Below, in pieces: positions 31,440 to 43,103 of a stretch of 64,000 nt of DNA; the stretch's first letter is position 1; the number at the start of each line of letters is the position of its first letter. The stretch spans positions 29,514,790-29,578,789 of the forward strand of contig NC_088206.1 of NCBI RefSeq assembly GCF_037126465.1, in the 5' to 3' direction. Below the pieces are notes generated by a model. That model saw only the letters and a program-made list of their open reading frames with translations. It had not been told where the DNA came from and made no database searches. Source of the stretch: Ornithodoros turicata (lineage: Eukaryota > Arthropoda > Arachnida > Ixodida > Argasidae). A program made the position numbers and the translations under genes.

Positions 31440-31990
31440 GTTAGATGTACTGGGGAGACTTGACGATGACTTCTGCGACATGCAGTCATCATCATCAAGC
31501 TCCATGATGTGTGTGCCTGTCTGGGGTTAACTCCCAGTGAGCCCATTCCAGAATGAAGGTACGCCACCAACCTCTGCAGAGGTTGTGGCCACCACTTGCT
31601 GGCTACAAATTTGAGCAGCCGGAGCCAACGCAGGCAGTCTCTTGTGTTTGGGGAGCTTGGAATAAAGGCCCAGACGTCTGGGTCTCCACGGATTTAGTCG
31701 GTGGCGTCGCTCCCCTACACGACACCGCGGAGTAACCACCTTTTTTTGGCGAATTCAAATCCTCAGGATGTCTTTCTTGCTGCCACTGAGGGCAGGACCG
31801 TGAATAGGCTTTGCGATTGCCGCTGCAGTTCGCACATTTGATCTTACATTGATAGGTTTCTGCTGCATGATTTTCCTCTGTATGGGGCAGGTAGTGCGTT
31901 CCCCGCAGACCTGCGATCAGTGACCAAAACGTTGGCACTTAAAGCAACAGCGTGGGTTAGGAACGTAAGGTGGCACGGGACAGTTGCTAT
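31440..31990 (-). pseudogene. ORF1 (Gag-like) remnant of an I-like element
   Basis: On the minus strand a frame near 31960-31925 reads NPRCCFKCQRFGH. Frame 31938-31603 reads CANCSGNRKAYSRSCPQWQQER, the last zinc knuckle plus the following conserved segment of I/Jockey-type ORF1. Near 31497-31450 a frame reads DDDDCMSQKSSSS, the ORF1 C-terminal block also seen near 2960 and 8940. Frames are shifted at least twice. No endonuclease follows at lower coordinates. Confidence 0.65.
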
Positions 31991-32046
31991 GTCCTGCTTT
32001 GGTGTCTGTGGGAAGTTTGTGTAGATGAAAGGAACATACAATATTG

Positions 32047-32400
32047 TCACGAAGCGAAATGGGCCGGCGAGTCGTCGAATAAACAGCAAACGGTTTATTA
32101 AACTACTTGGTAGCAAAAGCACAAGAGTGATAGCTCTCTGAACACAACTGAGTCCAAAGAATGAATGCTCCAGTCTGGAGCGCACAAGCATTTAAGCGTC
32201 GCGCCGAAAAGTCTAGAAACAGCACGTGCGTTTGCCAGAGAGCAGGCGATGTGCCTGGAATCTTCTTGCTTCTTCAGCACGCGCCGGGATGAGATGTACC
32301 ATTTCGTGCCTGCCCTGGAAGTTTCTCGAAGATGATTCGTGGCAATATGCTTCGTCGGGATTTGTTTGCTATATCTTGGCGCATTACAATCCGCTAGGCT
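32047..32400 (-). repeat. Possible solo LTR or LTR fragment
   Basis: On the minus strand the sequence ends AATAAACCGTTTGCTGTTTATTCGACG...TTCGTGACA, which looks like a polyadenylation region followed by an LTR 3' end (TGTCACGAA on the plus strand at 32047). I cannot place the other end or a target duplication, so the right limit is approximate. Confidence 0.3.
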
Positions 32401-34325
32401 CTACTGCTCCCTGAGCTTTGCTCTATTTCAGTGTGAGAACAGTCGAGGAGCTCATGTTCTGAAATTACGCACTTTATGAAGTTCAATGTCCTATGTTCGG
32501 AAATAGTAACTGACACATCAAGGTAGAGCAGCGTGGAGCTTTGCAGTTCCGTTTCCAGTCTCCTGTTGGCAGTTTCTTCGCTGTGTAGGATTTTCCAATG
32601 ACCCAAAATGGTGATATATTAAGGCTTCGTGCTGTCTTCTCCATGGATAATAAGAACTTTGGCAAACAAAGGCTCTGGAGTCAGTTCTAGCATTTGCATT
32701 GACTGTGCATGGGTGCGGCGCCTATCTTGATGGTTAGGCGAGACTTGACCAATTTCGGATTGGCGATTTGTTTAATAGCTTACGTTATTCCTAACTACGT
32801 AGCTTGTAACATTTTCTATGCAGGTGTTGGCGCTGTAACTCAGACGCGACTGACAAATGTTTATGCTGTGTAGGACAAATCCGTGACGAGAACGAGGTTG
32901 AAAGTTAACAGCACATATACTTGTCGTTTCGAAAGGCGTTCGTACTGCACCCAGCTTTTATCCAGGACGGTGAATACGGGCTACCGCGGACTGTTTTAGG
33001 GGTTCGGTCTCCGCAAACCCGAAAAATCACATGCACGTTGCGTTTTCATTCTTGTCCTCACGATGCACTAAGAAACACCTACGTTTCCTCACTCAACAAC
33101 ACCGTCACATATGCAGCCACTGTCAATAAACAGCAGGAATGCCATGCGTATTGAAAGTACCGAAACCAAGAACGGTGATGCACAAAGAACACACAGCCCG
33201 CCGAGAGGAGCCGAGCAGACGCCGAAAAGGCCAGAAGATAACCCTCCAGACGTCACGGCTGTCCAAGTGCGGCGTCCAGTCGCGGGTAAAAGATGCAAGT
33301 TGAGAATGGACTTACAAAAATCTCGAAGCCGAATATAAACGAAATATTTTGCGCAGTGGCTCGGAAAGATATAACGAAGAATCTGATGAGGCCTGTTTAC
33401 TTAACATCTGGGGTCCAGACGGTCCAGACTGTCACTTTAAACGATGCCTGCTGTTGCATCCCTTGGCACATTCGAGGGCACTGCTATCCCAACCGTCGCT
33501 ACCACACGTCCCTGCATCAGCGCCTCATCATGCCCCTTCCACGGCAGACCCTTCCCCTTTGGTTATTCCTTACGTCCCTGCAGTCAAGCGCAAGCAAGTT
33601 TGCCTTCACAGGCATTACCATTCACTCAATTGTGCAATGTGGTCGCGGCGGTAGCTGAGGACAGAGGTCAGAGACTTGGTATCCTGCCGCTGTCACACGA
33701 CACCCTCAATGCAAAACTCATTCGCCCAAGTGTCTCCAGCGGCAAGAAGGGCTTGGAGACCGCAGCATCAGTTATCCAGTCGTACGTGCCAGCAGCTCAG
33801 TGATCGACCTGATACTACACCAACTGTATCTTCACCAATGAATGTTTCTGTAGTATTAGTCTGGTAGTAGTTTGTACTATTAGTCACTGGTAATATGCAT
33901 GAACCTCCCTAATCGCTAATCTCGCCTGCCGAGTTTTGCAAATGGCACCTTCTTGCCATAGCCCCTTCGTCCCTTCCTGGTTGCAGCTGTCACCATACCG
34001 CTTATGACATTTCTCGACTCATCCATCAGCCACAGACAATACAGAGTTGGAAGTCATGCTCTACGACGCAGTTCTTCCTGTTCTCCGCTGCGGGTACCAG
34101 TTGGTGAGAGAAGCGGCGAAAGTGCATGTTTATGAACGTTCTTAATGACACACTAGGTTGAATGGTGAGCGTGAACCGAGGGATGTTTTTTTCTCACGCT
34201 GGGCAGCGTTGTCAAACATCGTGCGCCGGAACATTGTGACTGACAAGGACTCATCACTTTACAGCTCGAATCAGAGTTAACTTGAACGTCATTCCGGTCT
34301 GAGGACTCCGGTGATCCTCAGTAGT
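32401..34325. other. No recognisable gene
   Basis: Short frames on both strands (for example 33293-33803 plus) show no domain, and their Cys/Pro-rich composition looks like chance. Nothing further is supported. Confidence 0.4.
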
Positions 34326-34330
34326 GTGGC

Positions 34331-34405
34331 GGATATCTTATCTGCTAGACATGGGGGAGTCCCGCGCTGCGAACACTGGGGCGTGACCGTTTGTTATGTA
34401 AGCCA
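34331..34405 (+). repeat. Second copy of the 20688-20762 repeat
   Basis: GGATATCTTATCTGCTAGACATGGGGGAGTCCCGCGCTGCGAAC...GGGGCGTGACCG matches the block beside the BEL/Pao fragment. It stands alone here, without pol motifs nearby. Confidence 0.65.
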
Positions 34406-35350
34406 AGTAGCCTTCCTCCTGAAATCCACGGGAGTCTTTGAGCTGCGAGTAGATTTCGGTTACGAACCTCTGCGTGCAGAAGACCGCCCTTATGAAAATG
34501 GAGTTTTCCTTTCTGCAGACTTCTTGTGGACTTCTTGTTTCCTGTCTTGAAGTGTGTTGACCGACTTCTTGTTGATCAGGTCAACAGGAATTGCTATTGA
34601 CATAATTTTGACAATCTACCTTTGACTACCTTATGTGTATACCCTCTGTGGAGAAGGTACATAGCTGTCGTTGTTGAGAGTCTGGACTTTCTATGCGCCT
34701 ATGTAGCAAGTACTTATTCCAACCGTTTTTTTTTTCTACATAGACGAATTCTGTATTAATAATTACTGCATTATCGGACAGAAGTCGACCTCAAGGGGGT
34801 ACCGAGCATCCCATAAGGGGGGGGGGGTATACATATATAGAAGCATACTTGTCGGTCTATTCAGTGGGAGACAAGCTGTATGAGTAAAATCAGCAATTTC
34901 TGGGTATGTTGCAAAAAGTCGTGGGGTGTACACCACTCCTGGAAGGTGGAGAGGTCCGTGCTATCGACTCTCTAAACAAGGCGGTATTTGGATTTGAGCT
35001 TATGATTAAATGTAGTAGCTTGAATTCCACTCTGCCACCTTTTAGCTACATATTAAAACACTAAATACATTTTCGATGTCTTTGGGAAGACGGTTCCTCG
35101 TATTATTTATACTTCAGTTTAGTACACAATATATTCCCAACTTATACGACCACATGAGGATCATGAGCGTGCGACAGGTTTGCTGCATATTTTGATTCTG
35201 CGCCTCCGTGCCTCGCCCTCTCTTCATCACGAAGGAGTCGTCGCCATTAGCATCATGGTAATGTCGTGACCGTTGCGGCTCTCAGCATTCGCTCGTCAAT
35301 TACAGAACAAAGGAGGATATGTTTTTGCGTCGTAAGAGGTAAGCTGTGTG

Positions 35351-35706
35351 ATAGAAGTGTGTCATCAAGCTTCACTTGTATTCATACGATGACTGTTGTG
35401 CTGTAGGTGCGTAGGTTTTGTTCGAGCAGCGGCTGCCGTCTTGCGTCCCGTCAGGTAAGTGCACAAGTATCAGTCGTGGCCGGTGTTCGTTCTGCTTATT
35501 TCATTCTAGTTTTTGCAGGCCATGAAAGAACTAAGGAGAATAGAAGTGTGTGATTAAGCTTCACTTGTATTCTTACCATTCCTGTTGTGCTGTAGGTTTT
35601 TGTATGTTTCGAGCGACGGCTGCAGTTTTGCGTCCCGTCAGGTAAGTGTACAAGTATCAGTTCGTGGCCGGTGTTGATTGTGCTAATTTTATTCCAAATT
35701 TGTTGT
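35351..35706 (+). repeat. 189-bp tandem duplication containing a strong splice-donor match
   Basis: The stretch ATAGAAGTGTGTCATCAAGC to GTGTTCGTTCTGC... at 35351 recurs at 35540. Both copies contain TTGTGCTGTAG (acceptor-like), a 46-48 base block and GTCAG|GTAAGT (consensus 5' splice site; cut after 35454 and 35641). Outside this block the copies are also similar, so the unit includes intron-like flanks. This may be a duplicated small exon or simply a tandem repeat. Confidence 0.6.
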
Positions 35707-35749
35707 TGCAATGACCATTTTACTCGGGTTTTACTCACTTGCGTTGCAG

Positions 35750-35944
35750 ACACATTTCTCTCCAGATCTTTAGAAAGGAAGTTCAGTGAATTAGAAGTCC
35801 TCCGTTATCGTGGGTCGCCAGAAGAACTCGGACCGCAACTGGTCATTGACTCCATTGTGCGACGCGACACTGTGAGGCATGAAGCATGTGCTGTTTATGC
35901 ATCCTTTTTTTATGACTGTGTCGACACTGAATACCACTTTCAAG
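35750..35944 (+). CDS. Candidate internal exon of an unknown gene
   Basis: A 195-base block is bordered by TTGCGTTGCAG at the 5' side and CTTTCAAG|GTATGC at the 3' side. The open frame across it reads FLSRSLERKFSELEVLRYRGSPEELGPQ, then a charged stretch ending near YHFQ, about 65 residues without a stop. The frame enters at codon position 2 and leaves after position 1, so the exon keeps phase. I do not recognise the protein. The duplicated block at 35407-35454 and 35596-35641 lies just upstream and could be alternative preceding exons. No splicing evidence is available here. Confidence 0.3.
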
Positions 35945-36139
35945 GTATGCATTTTCGAAACAAAATAGATACATATATAGTTTTGCAGTACTTCATTTCA
36001 TGTATTTTATGCGTGTTGCGAGTGAACAATACAAGAAAAACACAAGAGAAACAATACCATACGGAGAAATTCAACTTCGCTCAAGTCACAGAAAGTCCAC
36101 ATAGACTCTTCACATCATACGCGGGATGGTGTTAATCGG

Positions 36140-38260
36140 GCTTTAAAAAATCATGTATCTTCCTCGATTAAGAAGAATATACCGATGCCTCATGTAACGG
36201 CCGCAGGGCCTTTGAAAAAAGAACCAACGTAGCTTCGTGGGTGACGCTGACTCATTGACAGGTGAGTCACAACAATCAATCAACAGAGAAATTGAGATCA
36301 CATATAACAAGCCTTACACGAGAAAGTCACACGAAATTTATGTAAAGTATATGGAGAGTATACAGGAACACCTGTTACCTTCCTGTATAGGCACAAGGCT
36401 AATAGAAAGTATACTGAATATCTGTGCTCTCTGTTCACTAAGTTCTGTACAATGGAAACAAAAAGTCAACAGCCATTTATGTAAGGGAGAACAAAACTAC
36501 AACAGTGGCACGCCAAGGAGACAGGATTGCCCTGAGTACAATGGAGTACAACATTCCAGTAGTCTTTGACCGAGAACATGCCACTCACCATGGAAGTGCC
36601 TCTCATGTTCTTTGAATATGACCGGAGGTTTAGGTGGCGTTGATTGGAACCACTGCGACTATACGAACCGCACCGGCGATGAGCTCAAGCCGCAACGAGT
36701 TGAAGCATAACCAATGTAAGAAAATGCCTTTATGTAGTGAACTAGCAAAGATGAGGACTGCTAGTGCGAGAGTGCTTTCGTGTTAATGGCAGAATATTTG
36801 CTGAGTTGTCAATATCTGAGTTGTCCGCAGTAAACGGGAGACCATGCTTTAGAAGCATATAGCGAAATATATGGTCATACTGGCACCGTCCAAGGGGACC
36901 ACTGGCATAGGTTCAAACCCCTCCCAAAATCGCATATTTTTGAATGCTTTGGAAAAGAGCAGCTGTTGAATGAGAAGCTGAACATTCCCTTTTTTCTTAG
37001 CACTGATGGTTTGCATTTTCGATGGGCTGCTGCATTGACAATGTTATGCCATGTCATGCTGAGGTATTCGCCTGCTGTGGCGCGCTCTGTGCCATTCAGT
37101 AAACCACCGGAACGTTTCTTGTCCGCGCTTTGTCTGCAGCTTAATCGTTGTAGGTTCCCGACGCAGCCCAACAAAGCGACGGGATGAGCGGCTATCTCAC
37201 TAATGTGCACCACTGTCTGCGGAAAAACTCCAGCGCAACAGGCAGGGAGCTCGTCGTGTCGGGTCCTGGCTCCATAGCCTCGGTTACATGAACGTGACAG
37301 AAATATCAGGTCGTGTCAACCAAGATCCTAGGAAGGATCGATGTGTGGAGATGCAATAAGTCACATCGTCCAGTTTCTGTTGTGTTCATGTAACCGCGGC
37401 GTATGTTTCACTACAAACATAAAATAGCGTAACACCAACCGACACCTGGGAGGCGAAAGACCCCCTCTAGTAATTCTAGTGAAGGAAGGATCGAACAGCA
37501 GTGACTCAATCGTTCGTGATACCCTGCTTCGACTCCTGAGGTGAGCAAAGGCCTCGTTATTCCAGTGGAGAGACATCACGATCCTCTCTGGTACAGTGAT
37601 ACCACGGCCATCCACCGCGAAGTTCCAAAAGTGTACGCAGAACAAGTGTTGTGTTTCTTCATTATAATGTGGGTTTGACCAGAAAACGAAACTGCTGCGA
37701 GAAATCCACAGAAATGTAGAATTCTAGTCAGAAGTGTGCAGTTCGAGTACCTATCGATGCCGTACAATAGATCATTTTGTTATACGTTCTGTTCTGTACG
37801 TTTTTGGCTTTTAAACAGAGAGGTCAGACCATCCTTTTTAATATATGGGAGCTCCATCGTTCCATCCTGAACAAACTGTGTTGTACGGGCACCCTCTCCA
37901 TGGGCAGGGCCGTCGCCCTCATTTATAAGTACTGCCTCTCATTATACCATCCACACTTCCAGCGATATATATAGACTCTAGCTGATCTGCTGTCACAGGC
38001 TCCACAAGCGGAGACTGCCACAAGGTACAACAGCTCCCCATAGAGCCCACAATACTGGGCACACGACCAATGTAATTGCGACATTTGACAGATCATGTAT
38101 TATGCGTCGGAAAATCAGGAGCTTCCCTGTGTGGCTCGCGATTCAGGCGACCTTGGCTAGTTCTAATGGTTTTCACGCCTGTCGCCGTATTTAGTCATTC
38201 AAAATAAGAGGCTTTTATTTGACACAGTACTGATCCAAAGTAGTGATACATGTGTGCTCT
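36140..38260. other. No recognisable gene
   Basis: The longest frame (36875-37213 minus) has no known motif. I see no repeat structure or RNA gene in this stretch. Confidence 0.4.
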
Positions 38261-38265
38261 GTATG

Positions 38266-38452
38266 CAGGGTGTTTGCTCTAGCGTGTCCAGAAATTTTAT
38301 TTAAAGCAAGCGATAAAAGAGAAACTAGTGCTACTTTTCAGGTGCTACTAGTAAAGCAGTACCTGTTTCTTACTCAAGTGGAAGCAATTTCTTTTATCGC
38401 ACGCTTTAAATATAATTTCCGAACAAGTTATACCCTGTCACAAGTCACCCTG
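38266..38452. mobile_element. Short mariner-type palindromic MITE
   Basis: Starts CAGGGTGTTTGCTCTAGCG and ends AAGTCACCCTG followed by TA. Inner arms pair through TTATTTAAAGC...CGATAAAAGA and TCTTTTATCGCACGCTTTAAATA. It is about 187 bp. The base pair before the left end is TG where TA would be expected. It shares CAGGGTG ends with the nested MITE at 29.7 kb, but the interior is different. Confidence 0.7.
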
Positions 38453-39375
38453 TATACAGAAGTCCACTCTGTGGCGCTTGCTGACACTGTTTCCAACTTG
38501 AAGCAAAACGAACACACTGTTCAATTCCTAATAACGAGGCAGTCTCATAGTGCGTATCATTTCATGGTGAGCATCTTTCGATGTTTGTAGAGCATCGGAA
38601 AGAGCTTCTCGTACCCCCTGGAATATCCGACGGTTATCATACAGAGACGGACAGGACGTCTGCGGGAGGGCGAAATCCATCCATGGGGTATCCCTCATGT
38701 AACGAAACGAATAAATAACGAAAATGAGCTCGGCGATTCAAAACAAAGTCTATGAGGTTAGGTGAAGATTAACAAGACAGATCTAGGAGGTGAAAGAAAA
38801 AAATATTGCCCAGACCACAAAGGCCGAGAAACCCACTTCCAAAGGTACTGGAACTCCCTTTTTACGCGACCCTCCCTAGGTTCAAGAGTCCTGCTCGCCT
38901 CCGACACAAAACGAAGGGTACTCAAAACAATGCTCAAGCGACGAACTTCTCCAAGTGTTAACCTTCCAGTAGTGTTTCTTATTGCTTTTTGTTTGAGACA
39001 TTCAGGTAGGACCGTCGATAGTCAAAAGCACTGCTACAGTATTGCGCTTTTATATCTATTCCGCGATAAATGCTTCATATTTCATGGACAGACCTTTTTT
39101 GGAGGAACGCTCCTTGTTTTTGACGAATGTCATTAAGCCCCTGGGATCGGCCCAAAAAGCAAAACACATGTATAACTCAATATTTGTGGAGGTAAATTAA
39201 ACTGGGTAGTATTTCTAATCCCGAGAGCTACTCACCGGAAAGGCACAGGACGTACCTGAATGACTTCACGGACAGTCCGTAAGTAGAGGATAGCGAGAGG
39301 ATAGAGAGGTAGCAAGCGAGCTGGTGGTATAGGTCCATAACTTAAAAACCCGAGACTAGGGGACAAAAAAAAAAC

Positions 39376-39421
39376 GACAAACACAGACAAGGTCTCAAAT
39401 GAGACCTTGTCTGTGTTTGTC
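39376..39421. repeat. 46-bp palindrome between A and T runs
   Basis: Two exact 22-base arms (GACAAACACAGACAAGGTCTCA and complement) surround AA at 39398-39399. A-rich sequence precedes and T-rich sequence follows, extending the hairpin. It marks the junction at which the following I-like 5' fragment begins. Confidence 0.8.
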
Positions 39422-39424
39422 TTT

Positions 39425-40160
39425 TTTTTTTTTTTTGTTTGATTATCTTGTTTTGGGATGTGTTCGTCCGGGGCAATTCGGCCCTTCACCATCCCAAATT
39501 TGTGACGACACCATCGAGCAGCACTACCTCCGGCACACACGCGCTTCACAGATTGAGCCGCCTTCACTCCTGCCGCATCTCGGCACTCTTCACCCCACAA
39601 CGCTTCTCACTGCCGGCCGCGACACTCGAGCCTTGCGCTCACCTGCCGGTCGCGGCAGTCGCGGCAGCCGACGCCTCGCCACGCTTCAGCCCGTCTCGGC
39701 ACCTCACTCACTCCACCTGGGACTCTCGAGCTTCGGCTCCCGTGCCGGTCGCAGTACCCCAGGACCACGCCACCGAGCGCCTCACTCTCTCTCGCTCGTC
39801 TCTACCTCACGGATCGCTGTTCCCGTCTTCATCCTCTGTGAAATGCCGCCAACGTGTGCCGTGCCCCTGTTCGACCACACGTCACCACATCTGCACGTCT
39901 ACCACGGTAGCCCTCAGCCGCAGCTTTTCCCAGACGCGTTACCTGAACTCCAGCTCTTGCGATGCGTCCGCAACGCATCTGACGGCCGGGGGACCCCTGT
40001 AGCGGACGCTGGACGACGACAACGATGGCCTCGCGCGTGGAGCACCCGCTTCTCAGTTTTACTGGCGCGGCCATGGAGATAGGCCACCGTCATCGCCTCT
40101 CCGTGGCATACCATCGTCGCCGGTCGGGGCTCATGTAGAGGAAGACCATCGTCCTCTACA
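39425..40160 (+). pseudogene. 5' part of an I-like element (leader and start of ORF1)
   Basis: The last 97 bases (40064-40160) encode RGHGDRPPSSPLRGIPSSPVG, the ORF1 block found before the zinc knuckle in the copy at 11.6 kb, here in plus orientation. The GC-richer 39480-40060 stretch upstream has long open plus frames rich in Ser, Pro and His, consistent with leader or ORF1 N-terminal sequence. I recognise no domain in it. Similarity stops at 40160, before the knuckle. Confidence 0.5.
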
Positions 40161-40654
40161 AGTCTGCCAGATATCTCACAGGCATTGTTCGTTGCACTAG
40201 CTATTGTGCTTGAAATTAGGAACATCATTCCGAGAAATGCGGGACACAGTTGGCTTGACCGGCGTACTCGCTGCCCTCCATTGAAGCAATGCATTCCATC
40301 TGTTTTGTTAGAATATATGGTGTTGCTGCGACAGGCCCTTCGATGGTGTACTAGTGGAATGCAAGCGCAAGAGCGTCACAGTTTTGTTCCTGGAGGACTT
40401 ATTTTCGCCGTGTTGGCTTCATGGCAGAATGCACTGGTGTGCTATTCTTGTTGTACTTGGCCAGAATAATGGGTTCTCCAGAAAATATTCATGTGGGACA
40501 TGAAAGTTGTCTGTCTGTTGTCTGTAATTTGTCTTGTACGCTTTGCAACTTTGTGCGCAACTGTGGGATGCTCTAATTTTGTTCCAACGACGAAAGAAAT
40601 GTTAACAAGCTCAGTGTGGCTTGCGAAGCGTCTGTAACTTAATTTCTGAGGGCG

Positions 40655-40745
40655 ATAGCAACGGGTTGTGTTGGCTCAGTGGTAAATATATTGGTCATTA
40701 CTTTGTAGGGCCGTGATTCGACCCGCGGTCTGGTTTCAGTTTTTT
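40655..40745 (+). ncRNA. tRNA-derived SINE head (internal Pol III promoter)
   Basis: TGGCTCAGTGG at 40672-40682 fits a Pol III A box, and GATTCGACCC at 40715-40724 fits a B box, 33 bases apart as in tRNA genes. An acceptor stem does not close well, so I call this a tRNA-derived SINE rather than a tRNA gene. A T-rich stretch follows at 40740-40757. The downstream tail may include the repeat at 40811-41040. Confidence 0.55.
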
Positions 40746-40810
40746 CCTTTTTTGTAGAGGGAGTTATGAGAGTAACGGTAGGGCGAGAGCGTCAGAATTT
40801 TGGATTAATT

Positions 40811-41040
40811 ATGGTCAATCATTTACCATAAATTTCGCACTTCTGGCATAAATGTCCTTTCTTGCCTGAAGTCGTGGTCGATGTGACGACGGAACAAATT
40901 ATGCGGGCCAACTTTGAAGCGCTCTAGTGGTAAGGGTATTTAAGAGGTACACGTGTTTGTATTTAAGGGTACGCGTGTTTGTTGTAGTGTTGATACATGT
41001 CAATCATTTACCATAAATTTCGGACCCGTGGCTTAAAGCT
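40811..41040 (+). repeat. Repeat units shared with 47092-47225
   Basis: Block Y (TCAATCATTTACCATAAATTTCG) occurs at 40815 and 41000. Block X (GTCGATGTGACGACGGAACAAATTATGCGGGCCAACTTTGA) lies between them near 40879. The region at 47092-47225 contains Y-like then X-like blocks in the same orientation. The order suggests a tandemly repeated unit of about 185 bp, possibly a SINE tail or satellite fragment. Confidence 0.6.
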
Positions 41041-42215
41041 CACCTACGCCGGTTTTCGAGTGCTACAGAATGGAATGGTACTCACACAATGTGTTCATAA
41101 GGGAACACTGATTATGTATGCAAAATAGTTATCCCAAACTCCTCGCGGTTTTCCGAAAAACTGAATTTTTAGTTTCACTGACATCCCGTCTTGGGGCCCG
41201 CAAACCCTGTGTCGACGACACATTCGTGGTCTACCCGCGCTCCGGCTTGGCATGACTTTTGGCTTGGTTTCTTCCGCCAAGCCGGCCAGTTTCTTCTGCC
41301 GAGCCGTCTGCTGCGCAGATTCACGTTGGGGAAGTGATAAACAGTTCGCTATTAGGGAGCCAGTATATTTCTGGACTTCACTAAACCCACGAGGAACGTG
41401 AGTTTTGCTTCCTTCGACTGCAAAGCATTTGCTACGCCAGAGACTTCCTGGTGTGTTTCGTGTTCTGTGCTGCGTGCCGAGAATGCGTGAGTGTTTTGCT
41501 CCCGTCTGCAAGAACACTTCAGCATGCAATTCCAATGTTTCAAACCACAATTTTCCGAAAGGCGAAAGAGAAATCTATTGACTGCAACAATCGGTTACAA
41601 CTCCGACCGGGTGCCACCTTCGAAAGCAGCGATTTGATCTGTTCATCTTGCTCATACGAATGTTACGGAAGCAATGCGCAACTTGTTTCACAAGAAGCCG
41701 AAGATGTCTCGTCCGGGATGCTGTGCCAACCTTATCTGCAACAGGAGATTGCAGGGGTAGGACTAGGCAGCAGATAAAGGTAAGACGCGTAATGTTAGAC
41801 AAGTCAGTCATGCGGTGCAAATTGCATCACGTAGAAGAGAAAAATACGCTATGTGTCAGTTACTGCTTCATCGTTTAGAGATTACGGCCCAACGGGTGTA
41901 TTCTCAGTACAGATTTGGAATTGCCTTATTTGTTAAATTATTTCGCAGGTATTCTGGCACCACCGAAAAGCTTGCACTCCACGTCTCAACTATCACCGTC
42001 TGGGTTTCAAGCTGAAGGCTGTCACCAGAGCCAACCAGACGCCCCTTCAAAGTTCATCTGTTTTTGTTGACGGAACAGTGACACCTGGTACTGAGACATT
42101 TCATTTTCTGATTAATGAAGTGCATTCCATCATTTGTGCTCGACTTCTTGTGGTCGTATACCTTTGTTGTTGCTCGCTAGCTTAGAGCAACCACGCCTGA
42201 GGTGCCAGCGCTTTC
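41041..42215. other. No recognisable gene
   Basis: One plus frame (41451-41777) has Cys pairs (DLICSSCSYEC) that could be a zinc-binding remnant, but no family can be named. Nothing else is supported. Confidence 0.35.
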
Positions 42216-42222
42216 AGAGTGC

Positions 42223-42600
42223 ATTTAAGCAGTGTCATCGTATCATATGCACGGCAGCACATCTTGTGTATTTTGAGTAAAGTATAAATTCAATGTTGGC
42301 TCAGCTGTTGTATTTTAGTCACAAATAAGGTGTTCTTCCAGAGCGCTCAAGGGCGGTTCAAGCAGTTTCATGTGTGCAACAGCACATACTTTTTCTCAGT
42401 TTTGACTAAGGTAAATCGAAATCTTCCAGTTGATGTATTTCGGTCATAAATTATGTTTTCGAGACATTCAAACAGCATCATGTGTGCAACAGTACATACT
42501 TTTTCTCAGGTGAAGTAAGGTAAATCTGTCTGCCGTGGTGTTCTGGCAGTGCAGCAGAAGCTCGTGTTGCATTTAAGTGGTATCATGTATACAAAAACTT
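42223..42600 (+). repeat. Degenerate tandem repeat, about four units of 105-132 bp
   Basis: The phrase TTCAAGCAGTTTCATGTGTGCAACAGCACATACTTTTTCTCAG recurs, diverged, at about 42225, 42357, 42467 and 42572. The second and third units are the most alike and both end in AAGGTAAATC. It is non-coding. Confidence 0.7.
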
Positions 42601-43103
42601 GTTTTATGCCTTTCTGTAGCTGCTGTACTAATATTGTGAGTACAGAGACATTCCTGCAGAACATATCGGAGCATCTTGTGTGCTATTGTTTGTTTCATTC
42701 GGAGCAGTATATTGATAATGTTAATTATTCAATGACTTCAGCTAACATTTACATTCTTACTTCCAGGTAAACCTGTCACGCAGATGCCCTACCCCTTGGT
42801 ATGCATAGTTCAAGATTGTACCGGAACAATCCACCTGGAGCATTATTCAATTGGCAGTGGCATTACTATCACAACACACCCCATATGGTGCGTGTACAAT
42901 GCATCAAACCTATTCTCAGGTACAGGCCAGCTGGTACGCAATTACAACATGAAACAACTGACACAGAGACCGTAACGTCATGCCGTTTCCTCCGCGCCTC
43001 GGGTTTCATGTTATTATCCTCACATGCAGCTCAATTCGCCTGTGCTGTGCTGCATGAGCAAAAGCATATATTGTTTGTGGTGACATGACACGGAACATAA
43101 ATA

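Noticed and set aside
36875..37213. 112-codon minus frame as a possible THAP-type protein
   Set aside because: The Cys/His spacing does not fit a THAP domain and there is no flanking support.
39399..40082. A 227-codon plus-strand frame that looks like a secreted or proline-rich protein
   Set aside because: It starts in a hydrophobic T-run translation, has an equally long overlapping frame (39439-40002), biased Ser/Pro/His content, and leads into a known ORF1 block in a different frame. Better explained as element leader sequence.
40172..40930. No true feature: possible tRNA gene at 40.66-40.74 kb
   Set aside because: The A and B boxes are good, but the acceptor stem does not pair and there is no clear anticodon arm. 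Kept as a SINE head only.
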